17,046 nucleotides of DNA from Flavobacterium sp. (GTDB lineage Bacteria > Bacteroidota > Bacteroidia > Flavobacteriales > Flavobacteriaceae): positions 1-17,046 of the forward strand of contig JADMKR010000191.1 in the NCBI GenBank assembly GCA_015478765.1, given 5' to 3'. Positions 1 through 7,395 of the stretch are shown here, piece after piece; the first letter of the stretch is position 1; each line of letters opens with the position of its first letter. The notes under the pieces were generated by a model, which had not been told where the DNA came from, made no database searches, and saw only the letters and a list, made by a program, of their open reading frames with translations. The position numbers and the translations under genes are program-made.

Positions 1-183
1 GGCGATGTTCCCTACCATCCACTGAGTCTTTTTGCTGTTTTGACCGAAAGCAATCCGTCGACAATGTTGCTTTACCGAAGCTTTATGATTACATTGTTGG
101 ATAAGTCAGAGAAAGTGCTGCCCAGCATAACTCCCGATAATTTTATTGACAAAACACCTTTAATGAAGGCCTTGCCACTATGA
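1..183 (+). CDS. nosD: NosD, C-terminal end (partial)
   Basis: The reading frame is open from the first base and ends in TGA at 181-183, giving the last 60 residues of a protein whose start lies outside the window. Residues such as GDVPYHPLSLFAVLTE and ITLLDKSEKVLPSITPDNF resemble the C-terminus of NosD, the periplasmic beta-helix protein needed for copper-centre assembly in nitrous oxide reductase. The identification is from remembered family pattern plus context: the stop overlaps the nosF start (ATGA, 180-183) and nosY follows, the standard nosDFY order. The overlap implies translational coupling. nosZ and possibly nosL would be expected upstream, but that cannot be seen here. Confidence 0.85.
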   Translation, partial: GDVPYHPLSLFAVLTESNPSTMLLYRSFMITLLDKSEKVLPSITPDNFIDKTPLMKALPL

Positions 184-902
184 TTGAAATACAAAATCTC
201 TATAAAAAATTCGGCAAACTCGAAGTTCTCAAACATGTGAACCTTTCGTGTGCCAAGCAGCAATGCATTGCTTTGATCGGACCAAACGGCTGCGGGAAAA
301 CCACGTTGATCAAATCGGTTTTGGGAATGGTAATTCCCGATGATGGCCGAATCGAATTTAACGGTCAGGTCACACTTGGCCAATTCAAATACCGCGAGAA
401 TATTGGCTATATGCCGCAAATTGGCCGCTATCCCGATAACATGACGATCTCGCAAATCATCGACATGATCAAGAAAATCCGAAATTCGAATGAACCCCTC
501 GACGAAGATCTCTATCATGCATTCGGACTCGACAAAATGCACGATAAGGAAATGCGTACGCTCTCGGGCGGCACCACGCAAAAAGTCAGCGCCGTGCTCG
601 CATTCCTGTTTAATCCCGATGTGCTCATCCTGGATGAACCAACAGCAGGTCTGGATCCACTCGCTTCCGAAATTCTCAAAGAAAAAATAATCCGGGAAAA
701 AGAAAAAGGAAAACTCATCCTGATCACGTCGCATCTTTTAAGCGAACTTGACGATTTGGTTACCGAAATCGTGTTTATGCAGGAAGGCCAGATCATATTC
801 CACAAAAAGATCGGCCAGCTGCAAACCGAAACCGGCGAGGACAGAATTTCAAAATCAATTGCAAAAATTTTAAGGCAACAACGAGATGAACAGGCTAATT
901 AA
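180..902 (+). CDS. nosF: NosF, ABC transporter ATPase for nitrous oxide reductase maturation
   Basis: A 240-residue cytoplasmic ATPase that, with the permease NosY and periplasmic NosD, supports assembly of the copper-sulfur centre of NosZ. The ABC motifs are complete and in order: Walker A GPNGCGKTT (34-42), Q-loop GYMPQ (Q80), signature LSGG (128-131), Walker B VLILDE followed by PTAGLD (about 148-159), and switch histidine in SHLL (H185). Length is normal for a stand-alone ATP-binding subunit. The ATG start overlaps the nosD stop by 4 nt, and the 3' end overlaps nosY by 17 nt, so all three genes should be translated together. The ABC class is certain; the Nos assignment rests on the neighbours and on similarity of NosY. 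Confidence 0.92.
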   Translation: MIEIQNLYKKFGKLEVLKHVNLSCAKQQCIALIGPNGCGKTTLIKSVLGMVIPDDGRIEFNGQVTLGQFKYRENIGYMPQIGRYPDNMTISQIIDMIKKIRNSNEPLDEDLYHAFGLDKMHDKEMRTLSGGTTQKVSAVLAFLFNPDVLILDEPTAGLDPLASEILKEKIIREKEKGKLILITSHLLSELDDLVTEIVFMQEGQIIFHKKIGQLQTETGEDRISKSIAKILRQQRDEQAN

Positions 903-1653
903 AATTATCTTATTGGATATCCTCAAAAATAAAATCGTGCTGTCATACGCGATTATCCTCGGCATTTTGTCGTGGAGTTCGTTTGCGCTCGAGGACAATT
1001 CGGCGAAAGGGATCTTAACCATTCTCAATGTAATACTTTTCACGGTGCCGCTCGTATCGGTGCTGTTTTCGACAATCTATATTTACAACAGTTCCGAGTT
1101 CATCGAGCTCTTGTTAGGGCAGCCCATTCGCCGAGCCAAAATTTGGATAAGTCTGTTCCTGAGCCTGTCGCTGTCTATGGTGCTCGCGTTTTTTGTGGGT
1201 GCCGGAATTCCGCTATTGGTGAATTCGCCCGATGTGGTCGGACTCATGATGATCACAACCGGATGTCTCATATCGGTGATTTTCGTCGCATTGGCATTCC
1301 TGAGTTCGATTTTGACCCGCGACAAAGCAAAAGGCATCGGAATCGCAATCATGACGTGGCTCTACTTCGCATTGCTGTTCGACGGCATCGTTCTTTTCCT
1401 GCTATTCCAGCTCGCCGAGTATCCCATCGAAAATGCCATGGTGGGGATTACGGCGCTGAGTCCAATCGACCTGGCGCGCATTTTAATATTGCTGCATCTG
1501 GACGTATCTGCGATGATGGGCTACACGGGTGCCATTTTCAAGGACTTTTTCGGAACTTCCATCGGATTGGCGGTCTCATTTCTGCTGCTGGTTCTGTGGG
1601 CGGTGATTCCGTTTGTGATATCGCTCAGGAAATTCAAAAGAAAGGATTTATAG
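886..1653 (+). CDS. nosY: NosY, ABC permease for nitrous oxide reductase maturation
   Basis: A 255-residue inner-membrane permease with about six hydrophobic segments (roughly residues 17-35, 45-70, 95-118, 120-142, 155-180 and 225-247). After the second segment comes the loop EFIELLLGQPIRRAKIW, which matches the conserved cytoplasmic loop of NosY-type ABC-2 permeases. It starts 17 nt before the end of nosF in another frame. The role, inferred from the family, is to form the membrane channel with NosF so that sulfur- or copper-related maturation of NosZ can take place in the periplasm. No box or promoter is visible inside the nosDFY run, so its control must lie upstream of the window. Confidence 0.9.
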   Translation: MNRLIKIILLDILKNKIVLSYAIILGILSWSSFALEDNSAKGILTILNVILFTVPLVSVLFSTIYIYNSSEFIELLLGQPIRRAKIWISLFLSLSLSMVLAFFVGAGIPLLVNSPDVVGLMMITTGCLISVIFVALAFLSSILTRDKAKGIGIAIMTWLYFALLFDGIVLFLLFQLAEYPIENAMVGITALSPIDLARILILLHLDVSAMMGYTGAIFKDFFGTSIGLAVSFLLLVLWAVIPFVISLRKFKRKDL

Positions 1654-1874
1654 TTTTTTTGGGCGTTGCCCGTGATGATCTGACGAAATCAAGATGATAG
1701 ATGCGCCGGGAAGCGTTTCGCGAGGTATCATCGTAAAAAGCGTTATTTTCTTATCGATAATGCAGTGCGCGGCACTTCGCTTCCATCCCTAACGCAGCCG
1801 TTGCAATAGTAGTCTCAGTCTCAGTTGCAGCTACCCTGCACCGTGCACCCTATACCCAAGCCCCAACATCCAAA
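1654..1874. other. Intergenic spacer between convergent nosY and fasciclin gene; nothing recognised
   Basis: About 220 bases between the nosY stop and the terminator of the leftward fasciclin gene. It contains a T-run followed by a four-base-pair hairpin (GGGC-GTT-GCCC, 1661-1671), but no U-tract follows that stem on either strand, so I do not call it a terminator. A 32-codon ATG ORF (1694-1792) has no recognisable features. No FNR-like box, tRNA or repeat array is seen. Confidence 0.5.
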
Positions 1875-1903
1875 CAAAAAAGCACCACCTTTCGGTAGCG
1901 CTT
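1875..1903 (-). terminator. Rho-independent terminator of the fasciclin gene
   Basis: Read on the minus strand, 1903-1894 (AAGCGCTACC) pairs with 1889-1880 (GGTGGTGCTT) as a ten-pair stem with two G-U pairs. A GAAA tetraloop (1893-1890) closes it, and a run of T follows directly. It lies about 25 nt past the stop codon of the leftward fasciclin gene. Stem, tetraloop and U-tract together make this a convincing intrinsic terminator. Confidence 0.85.
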
Positions 1904-1928
1904 CTTCTGAATTAATAAGTAACTTTTT

Positions 1929-2477
1929 CTACTTTGGTAAAAGAACATCCTCAATCACGTGGATGATTCCGTTGGCAGTTTCGATCGATGCCACAATTTC
2001 GGATCCGTTCACAAAAGTCTTGTCGCCTTGTTTGGTGATTTTCACTTTAGACGGCGAAACCATTTCAAACTCCTGTCCGTCTTGCATATAGTCGGTTTTT
2101 AACACGCCAACATAAGTGTGGTACTCGAGTATGTTTTGCAAATCGGCTTTCTTCTCAGGTTTTAATAATCCTTCAACAGTCCCCGCTGGTAGTTTGTCGA
2201 AAGCGGCATTGGTGGGTGCAAAAACAGTGAATGGTCCGGCGCTGCTGAGCGCGTTTACAAGATCGGCGGCCTTAACTGCCGCGACCAATGTGGTGTGATC
2301 TTCACTTTGTGCGGCCATTTGAACCACATTCGGGCGGGAACTCTCGTCAACAACCCCCGACTGGCCTACATTTTCTACACTCTCAGTTTCATTGCTGACT
2401 GCATTTTCGGCCTCGGCGTGTTTACAACCCACAGCGAGCATCAATGCACAAAACATTGGGATGATTAATTTTTTCAT
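1929..2477 (-). CDS. Fasciclin (FAS1)-domain lipoprotein
   Basis: A 182-residue exported protein. The N-terminus is a lipoprotein signal with lipobox AVGC (Cys18), followed by a Ser/Glu/Asn-rich linker to about residue 50 and then one FAS1 domain. The domain shows the two conserved family motifs: FTVFAPTNAAF (about 83-93) and NGIIHVIEDVLLP (about 169-181). FAS1 domains mediate adhesion or ligand binding; no enzymatic role is implied. The gene runs leftward as a single unit between its own FNR-like promoter (2506-2549) and a strong terminator (1875-1903). Its presence beside nos genes and under the same type of box suggests a role in the anaerobic or copper-dependent respiratory state, but the substrate or partner cannot be read from sequence. 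Confidence 0.9.
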   Translation of the reverse strand: MKKLIIPMFCALMLAVGCKHAEAENAVSNETESVENVGQSGVVDESSRPNVVQMAAQSEDHTTLVAAVKAADLVNALSSAGPFTVFAPTNAAFDKLPAGTVEGLLKPEKKADLQNILEYHTYVGVLKTDYMQDGQEFEMVSPSKVKITKQGDKTFVNGSEIVASIETANGIIHVIEDVLLPK

Positions 2478-2505
2478 AATGTTCGATTTTAGTTGGTTAA
2501 TACCA

Positions 2506-2549
2506 CAAATAACCTACTAATTAGCGAGTTACATTATGAGTTATATCAT
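2506..2549 (-). promoter_or_regulatory. CRP/FNR-like box and -7-like element for the fasciclin gene
   Basis: The palindrome ATGAGTTATATCAT (2536-2549; flanked by T and A, so TATGA-N6-TCATA) lies upstream of the leftward fasciclin gene. Reading leftward, GTTATTTG (2513-2506) is a degenerate match to the Bacteroidota -7 element TAnnTTTG, and its TTT begins 33.5 bp from the box centre. The same distance recurs at the other boxes in the window. The box overlaps the stop codon of the upstream membrane protein gene (2546-2548). The expected leader is about 25 nt. Confidence 0.65.
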
Positions 2550-3757
2550 AGAATCTGTTTTTTTTTCGAGTAGCAAACCAGTAGAATAGAGCCTAAAAAT
2601 AATATAACTGCTACAACAAAAAGCATTTCGTTGGCATATGGTATCAATGTGTAACTAAAGGCAGCGATACCTTGTATAGCCAGGACAAGTTCATTAAGAA
2701 ACACGCCGATTGAAAAAATCAGCAAACTTGTAAGCACCGCTCCCGACCGTGAAAAAATATCACTTGCATAAATGTAAAACAGCAAAAACAGGCTGATCAC
2801 CGCCAACAGCACCAAATGCAAATAGGCAATTACGATTGGACGGAAGCCAAAAGCGAGTTTGCTGATCGCCGGAACTGTCGAACCAAGCTGCAACAATAAT
2901 TTGACGCTTAACGCCAGGCCTACAAATAATAACAGGTACCGCAGAATAAGCGGCAGTTTAATGATTTCGGCAGGTCGAAACTTTAAGAGCGCCGCCAGCA
3001 GCAAAACCGAGGCATACGTTTGAAGAATCGCCGATACCACGACAATTACATAAAGCCAGGTGGGCATCTGCAACCATAAAACCGACAGAAAATAGGCGGG
3101 TATGCACGACACCAGGAACAATCGATAAATTTGTATGTGGACAGGTCCAACGCCATTGATGTAATTTATAAACAACCCCATGCAGCCAAAGAAAAACCAG
3201 CCGTTGTATTGAAAGTGGAGGAAGTAATACGACGTCGCGATATAGACATCCTGGTTTATTACTTTCGTCAGCATCATATAGCCTAATGCAAAGACTCCCA
3301 ATGTAGACAGGAAGTTGAAGAAAAGTGCCGCGCGGAACCATTTAGCTGCGATTTGGTTTACATTATACCACCGCAGATCTCTTATAAATAGTAGGCTGAA
3401 CCAGTATGTAGAAAAAATCGCCGCAACCGAAAAGCCTACGCTCACCGCGCCATAACCTAAAGATAGAAACGAAACCAGCATTCCATAGGACGAAACCAGA
3501 TTCGCGATAAAAACGGGCTGGTAACGAGCTATTTTAAAATCGGCGTTATCCTTAAAAAGCGCATGCGTCATCAACACCATTAACGTGTGGGCCACCCAGC
3601 CGTAAAAAGCGAAATGATAATGCGAATATTGGATGTATTTCTGATTAAATAACGGGAACTCAAAGCCGATTTTATAGCGCATCAACAATCCGAGCAGCGC
3701 TACAATAACCAAGTTGACAAGCGAAATTTTAAGCCACGAAGATGTTTTCATTGTCAT
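2546..3757 (-). CDS. Polytopic membrane protein with conserved intramembrane histidines (NnrS / heme-copper-oxidase-like, unassigned)
   Basis: About 403 residues and almost entirely hydrophobic, with roughly 11-12 membrane segments. It is clearly paralogous to the rightward protein at 15398-16603. Four histidines sit at matching places in both: HYH (46 and 48, in YSHYHFAFYGW), H181 in LHFQYNGWF, and H314 in IAYLHL. The H-x-H-x-AFYG pattern recalls the heme-binding helix of NorB-type oxidases, and size and topology recall NnrS, a heme/copper membrane protein of nitrosative stress. I do not see a full oxidase ligand set (two His on helix VII are missing), so catalysis is doubtful and the family is unnamed here. 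The start could be ATG 3757 or ATG 3751; the paralogue alignment favours 3751. It is transcribed from the divergent FNR-like promoter at 3794-3868. Confidence 0.8.
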   Translation of the reverse strand: MTMKTSSWLKISLVNLVIVALLGLLMRYKIGFEFPLFNQKYIQYSHYHFAFYGWVAHTLMVLMTHALFKDNADFKIARYQPVFIANLVSSYGMLVSFLSLGYGAVSVGFSVAAIFSTYWFSLLFIRDLRWYNVNQIAAKWFRAALFFNFLSTLGVFALGYMMLTKVINQDVYIATSYYFLHFQYNGWFFFGCMGLFINYINGVGPVHIQIYRLFLVSCIPAYFLSVLWLQMPTWLYVIVVVSAILQTYASVLLLAALLKFRPAEIIKLPLILRYLLLFVGLALSVKLLLQLGSTVPAISKLAFGFRPIVIAYLHLVLLAVISLFLLFYIYASDIFSRSGAVLTSLLIFSIGVFLNELVLAIQGIAAFSYTLIPYANEMLFVVAVILFLGSILLVCYSKKKQIL

Positions 3758-3793
3758 CAATCAGTATTTTTAAGTAGATATTTTTGTTCGTTG

Positions 3794-3868
3794 CAAATTT
3801 ATAATAGCATGACAAGGTTCGATATGAGGCAGGTCATATTGGGTCGATCGCACAATAGATTAACTTTG
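3794..3868. promoter_or_regulatory. Divergent promoter pair sharing one CRP/FNR-like box
   Basis: The palindrome ATGAGGCAGGTCAT (3824-3837, flanked by T and A) sits between divergent genes. Rightward, TAACTTTG (3861-3868) matches TAnnTTTG exactly, with its TTT 34.5 bp from the box centre. Leftward, TAAATTTG (3801-3794 on the minus strand) also matches exactly, 33.5 bp from the centre. One dimer bound here is therefore placed to serve both genes. The spacing resembles class II-type activation, in which the activator sits next to the core promoter. Confidence 0.75.
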
Positions 3869-3872
3869 TCCT

Positions 3873-4238
3873 ATGCAAAGAATGCTACTCATACTTTTCG
3901 CAATGACATTTGTCTTCAGGCCGGTAATTCCCGTGGTCGAATACATAGTCAATTATGATTACATCGTTGCCGAACTCTGTATTAATAAAGATACGGAAAA
4001 TTTAAAATGCAACGGTAAATGCCACCTTACAAGTGAACTCGCCGAAGCAGCCGACACTCCAGATAGCCTCCCGGAGCGCAAAAATCATTTTGCAGCTGAA
4101 ATCCTGTTCTACATTGAAACTGCTGATTATCGGCTTTCGGTCCCCGCTGTAACTTCAAATATAGTGGCACAAGCCTACTGCGATTTGTACTCCTATCAGG
4201 ATTCCGATTCGGCATTCCATCCGCCGGCATCAGTTTAA
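3873..4238 (+). CDS. Small exported or membrane-anchored Cys-rich protein of copper loci
   Basis: A 121-residue protein of unknown function. One hydrophobic N-terminal segment (about residues 3-25) is followed by the cysteine pattern ELC-x9-C-x3-C (C36, C46, C50, within LKCNGKCHLTSEL). The rest is hydrophilic. I recognise the NYDYIV...CNGKCHL pattern as recurring in small Bacteroidota proteins near TonB receptors, but know no assigned function. Three cysteines and a histidine could bind a metal such as copper; that is inference, supported by the Met/His-rich lipoprotein and OprC-like receptor downstream. The ATG at 3873 lies only 5 nt after the -7 element, so the mRNA may be leaderless, or translation may begin at the second Met (ATG 3882). 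The divergent FNR-like box upstream should control it. Confidence 0.8.
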   Translation: MQRMLLILFAMTFVFRPVIPVVEYIVNYDYIVAELCINKDTENLKCNGKCHLTSELAEAADTPDSLPERKNHFAAEILFYIETADYRLSVPAVTSNIVAQAYCDLYSYQDSDSAFHPPASV

Positions 4239-4257
4239 TTTTTAGCGTATTTGCTTT

Positions 4258-4274
4258 CCACAGATTGACTGTGG
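4258..4274 (+). other. Intercistronic hairpin
   Basis: CCACAG (4258-4263) and CTGTGG (4269-4274) form a perfect six-pair stem with a five-base loop, in the 70-nt gap between the small Cys-rich gene and the lipoprotein gene. There is no U-tract after it, so it is more likely an RNA-processing or stability element than a terminator. That function is inferred from position only. Confidence 0.4.
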
Positions 4275-4308
4275 CAGGGCCCAATTATCCATACTTAAAA
4301 ATTTTACG

Positions 4309-5145
4309 ATGAAATCCTTCAAATATATCTTTGTTGCAATACTTGCTGTCTTTATATCATGCTCGCCTGATGAAACCCCCACGATTGCTGACGAAATCGA
4401 CCAACATACATTGGTACAACAAATCGAAAATGAGTCTCATATCGTTGAAATGTATTCGGCAACCGGGATGCTTCAACAAGGCTATAATCTCATCTCTTTG
4501 CGAATCAAGGATAAAGCCGATAGCCACTATGTCCAAAATGCTTCGATTTCCTGGATGCCCCTAATGCACATGACTGCAATGGAACATTCGTGTCCGTTTT
4601 CCGAAGTTACAAAAACCATTGGAAAGGAAACCCTCCACCATGGTTATATCGTTTTTCAAATGGCGGAAAACAGTAGCGAATACTGGACGCTGAGAGTCGA
4701 TTATGAGATCGACGGAGTGTCGTATTCAGCCAGCGATCTTATTTCGGTTCCCGCATCGCCAAAAAGACGCGTGGTATCATTTACCGGTTCAGATGGTGAA
4801 AACTATATCGTAGCCATGGCCGACCCGATCAATCCGCAGGTGGCGCTGAACGCTATGTCGGCAGTGGTGTATAAAAAGCAGTCGATGATGCATTATTTGC
4901 CAGTTCAGGGTTATACGCTGAAAATCGATCCGCGCATGCCAAGTATGGGAAATCACGGTTCGCCAAACAATCAGCATCTGGTTTCCGGTGCCGCCGATTT
5001 ATATCACGGAACGCTTTCGCTCACGATGACCGGCTATTGGAAAATCAACCTTCAATTGCTCGACGCCAATGCTGCTGTCATTAAAGGCGAGCCTGTAACC
5101 GATACCAATCCCGAAAGCAGTATTTTCTTTGAATTGGAATTTTAA
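4309..5145 (+). CDS. Met/His-rich two-domain lipoprotein, probable copper binder (YtkA/FixH-like domains)
   Basis: A 278-residue lipoprotein with signal and lipobox ending FISC (Cys18). Two similar beta-rich halves follow, at about residues 55-140 and 165-278. Each holds a cluster of soft metal ligands: SWMPLMHMTAMEHSCP (81-96) then HH (110-111) in the first, and DPRMPSMGNH (207-216) then H223 and H233 in the second. Each half ends in a W-containing strand (YWTLRV; YWKINL). This resembles duplicated YtkA/FixH-type domains, for which Met/His motifs suggest Cu(I)/Cu(II) binding; the copper role is inference. It lies between the small Cys-rich gene and the OprC-like receptor, so a surface or periplasmic copper-capturing partner of that receptor is the simplest model. 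Confidence 0.8.
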   Translation: MKSFKYIFVAILAVFISCSPDETPTIADEIDQHTLVQQIENESHIVEMYSATGMLQQGYNLISLRIKDKADSHYVQNASISWMPLMHMTAMEHSCPFSEVTKTIGKETLHHGYIVFQMAENSSEYWTLRVDYEIDGVSYSASDLISVPASPKRRVVSFTGSDGENYIVAMADPINPQVALNAMSAVVYKKQSMMHYLPVQGYTLKIDPRMPSMGNHGSPNNQHLVSGAADLYHGTLSLTMTGYWKINLQLLDANAAVIKGEPVTDTNPESSIFFELEF

Positions 5146-5255
5146 AAACAAGGTATTGCGTTTAAAAATGCCTCGCAAATTTGCATAGAGCTGTTCGAAA
5201 GAGCAATTGCACTATTCTATAAAATTAATTCCAACCGCAATTCAGTTAAAATTTT

Positions 5256-5273
5256 GGCCGCTAAACTCCGGCC
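5256..5273 (+). other. Leader hairpin upstream of the TonB receptor
   Basis: In the 153-nt gap before the receptor gene, GGCCG (5256-5260) and CGGCC (5269-5273) form a five-pair GC-rich stem with an eight-base loop, ending about 25 nt before the receptor ATG. It would fold in the mRNA leader. The gap also contains the palindrome GCAAATTTGC (5175-5184). No FNR-like box was found here, so the receptor either reads through from 3873 or uses a promoter I cannot define. Confidence 0.3.
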
Positions 5274-5298
5274 TTGGACTACCATATATTACAACATC

Positions 5299-7272
5299 AT
5301 GAAAAGTTTACTTGTAACTTTGATTTTACTGGCTTCACCGTGTGCGTTTTCGCAAACAATCGATTCGATTCAGCTCGAAGAAGTCATCCTGATCACGCCA
5401 AAAAAAGAACTGAACCTCAAACAGGCAAAACCGCTTGCTTCGATAGACGATTACCTCGAGCAATCGGGAATTATCACAATGATCAAACGGGGTGGCTATG
5501 CCTGGGAGCCCGTAATAAACAGTATGGCGACAGAGCGTACGCTTGTTACGATAGAAGGAATGCATGTTTTTGGCGCCTGCACCGATAAAATGGATCCGAT
5601 AACCTCATATGTTGAGGTGTCAAATCTCGCCGAAGCATCCATTACTTCGGGACAGCATGGCAGCACTTACGGTTCGACAATAGGAGGCGCCGTCAATTTA
5701 GTTCGTAACCGAACAGGATTTGGATCGAAAGGTTGGAAAACCACGCTGAGTTCAGGTTTCGAAACCAATGCAAGCCAGAAAATTTTTGGAGCAGCGGTTA
5801 ATTACTCGCAGGAAAACTTTTTTATGGATACCGATGTGATGTCCCGCGATTCCGAAAACTACACAGCAGGCAATAATATCGAAGTTCCATACTCACAGTT
5901 TTCCAAACTGAATTTGTCGGCCACCTCGGGTCTGCGTTTGGGTAATAACAAAGTCGTCGAGGCATCGGTGATTTACGACAAAGCCACCGATGTAGGTTAT
6001 CCGGCATTGCCTATGGATGTTTCGCTTGCGGAGGCTATTATCACATCGGTCACATATGAGGTCAAACCTAGCTCCAGACTTGTTTCAAATTGGGAATCGA
6101 AGATATATTACAATCAAGTCACGCACATTATGGACGATACCCAACGCGAAAATGTCGCGATCCATATGGATATGCCCGGCAAGACCAAAACATTTGGCGG
6201 CTACTCGGTCGCGACAGGAAAATCAGGTAAGCACAATTTCAAAATTAACCTCAATGCGTACTATAATATTTCGGACGCCGAGATGACTATGTATCCCGAT
6301 AATCCTGATGAAAACCTGATGTTTATGCTCACCTGGCCCGATGTCCGAACGCTTTTTAGCGGAATTTTCATCGAGGAAAGTTATGCTTTATCGCCGGCGT
6401 CGACGCTGAGAATTTCAGGTGGTACAGGCTATCACAATAATACTGTTGCCAGCGAATTCGGCCTTCAGAGCATGCGGATATTTTATCCCGATATGCCGAA
6501 AACAAAGGAAAGACTGCTCAAAAACCTGGCGGCTACTTATTCATTCAATAAAGTTTTCAGTTACAGCATCGGAATCGGATATGGCGAACGCGCACCTTCG
6601 GTGTCTGAAGGCTATGGGTTTTATCTTTTCAACAGTTTTGACAATTTCGATTATGTGGGTAATCCGATGCTGAAAAATGAAAAATCGATTGAGGGCAGCA
6701 TTTCGGTCGGTTATAAAAAGGAAAAGATTGCAGCGAAAATTTCGTCCAGCTATTTTCATATCATCGACTATATCATAGGCATGCCGGATCCTCAAATGTT
6801 GCCGATGACGATTGGTGCCAACGGAGTGAAATTGTATACATCGTTACCGTACGCTTCGATTTTCAATGCGAATGCCGAAGCAGCGTATAAAATTTCCCCA
6901 CGCTTCACAACGAAGTTGCAACTGCAGTATAACATCGGGAACGACAACGGAAATGAAAACCTGCCATTTATCAGCCCGTTCAGCTACAACGCGGCGCTAG
7001 CGTACCAGAAAAGCGATTTTTCAGCTGAAGTGCAGCTACACGGAAACAACGCACAGCGGAATTTCGCGCCTTCGTACGGCGAAGATGCAACTCCGGCATA
7101 TGCCATCGTTAATTTCAATTCTGGCTATTTATTCCGGATCGGATCATACAGGCTGCATTCGAAAGTGGGCATAGACAATATGCTCGATGCGTACTATTCA
7201 ACTTTTGGCGATTGGAATAATATTCCGAGACAAGGGCGGAATTTTTATCTGAATTTTATTTTTCAGAACTGA
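5299..7272 (+). CDS. TonB-dependent outer-membrane copper receptor (OprC/NosA-like)
   Basis: A 657-residue outer-membrane receptor. ATG 5299 is chosen because it begins a clean signal peptide cleaved near AFSQ-T; an in-frame TTG at 5254 would add 15 unlikely residues. A plug domain (about 25-140: IDDYLEQSG, TLVTIEGM, GSTYGSTIGGAVNL) is followed by a 22-strand-type barrel ending in aromatic-rich strands. Substrate is indicated by CTDKM (C94-M98) in the plug and HIM (H276, M278) in the barrel. These match the CxxxM-HxM copper site described for Pseudomonas OprC, with nearly the same separation as I recall there. A second HMDM follows shortly. OprC/NosA receptors import copper for denitrification enzymes, which fits the nos genes and azurin here. 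TonB dependence is highly confident, copper specificity moderately so. Confidence 0.85.
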   Translation: MKSLLVTLILLASPCAFSQTIDSIQLEEVILITPKKELNLKQAKPLASIDDYLEQSGIITMIKRGGYAWEPVINSMATERTLVTIEGMHVFGACTDKMDPITSYVEVSNLAEASITSGQHGSTYGSTIGGAVNLVRNRTGFGSKGWKTTLSSGFETNASQKIFGAAVNYSQENFFMDTDVMSRDSENYTAGNNIEVPYSQFSKLNLSATSGLRLGNNKVVEASVIYDKATDVGYPALPMDVSLAEAIITSVTYEVKPSSRLVSNWESKIYYNQVTHIMDDTQRENVAIHMDMPGKTKTFGGYSVATGKSGKHNFKINLNAYYNISDAEMTMYPDNPDENLMFMLTWPDVRTLFSGIFIEESYALSPASTLRISGGTGYHNNTVASEFGLQSMRIFYPDMPKTKERLLKNLAATYSFNKVFSYSIGIGYGERAPSVSEGYGFYLFNSFDNFDYVGNPMLKNEKSIEGSISVGYKKEKIAAKISSSYFHIIDYIIGMPDPQMLPMTIGANGVKLYTSLPYASIFNANAEAAYKISPRFTTKLQLQYNIGNDNGNENLPFISPFSYNAALAYQKSDFSAEVQLHGNNAQRNFAPSYGEDATPAYAIVNFNSGYLFRIGSYRLHSKVGIDNMLDAYYSTFGDWNNIPRQGRNFYLNFIFQN

Positions 7273-7326
7273 TTTTGATGCTGATATTAAGGATGCTTTT
7301 CAGGGGACGATGAAATTTTGATTTAT

Positions 7327-7370
7327 ATGATTTAAATCATTTTTTACCGTCGAAAGAAAAATAATCTTTA
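7327..7370 (+). promoter_or_regulatory. CRP/FNR-like box and -7-like element for the nitronate-monooxygenase-like gene
   Basis: ATGATTTAAATCAT (7327-7340) is a perfect 14-bp palindrome with TGA-N6-TCA half-sites. A degenerate -7 element, AATCTTTA (7363-7370), has its TTT 33.5 bp from the box centre, matching the other boxes. The predicted leader to ATG 7396 is about 20 nt. This is the most symmetric copy in the window. Confidence 0.7.
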
Positions 7371-7395
7371 CCCCCAATAAAAAAGACAATATTTA

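Noticed and set aside
72..734. Long open frame on the minus strand opposite nosF
   Set aside because: It is antisense to all NosF ABC motifs and has a Phe-rich composition typical of reverse-strand shadows.
1661..1671. GGGC-GTT-GCCC hairpin just after nosY as a terminator
   Set aside because: The stem has only four pairs and the T-run is before it, not after it; on the minus strand it is followed by A residues.
972..1697. Long open frame overlapping nosY on the same strand
   Set aside because: Its translation is rich in Arg, His and Cys without domain motifs and it lies out of frame over a well-supported permease; it is a shadow ORF.
1694..1792. 32-codon ATG ORF in the nosY-fasciclin spacer
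   Set aside because: No recognisable motif, ribosome-binding site or promoter; length is within chance expectation.
5254..5298. Upstream TTG start for the TonB receptor
   Set aside because: It would put 15 polar or aromatic residues before an otherwise ideal signal peptide beginning at ATG 5299, and would include the leader hairpin in the coding region.
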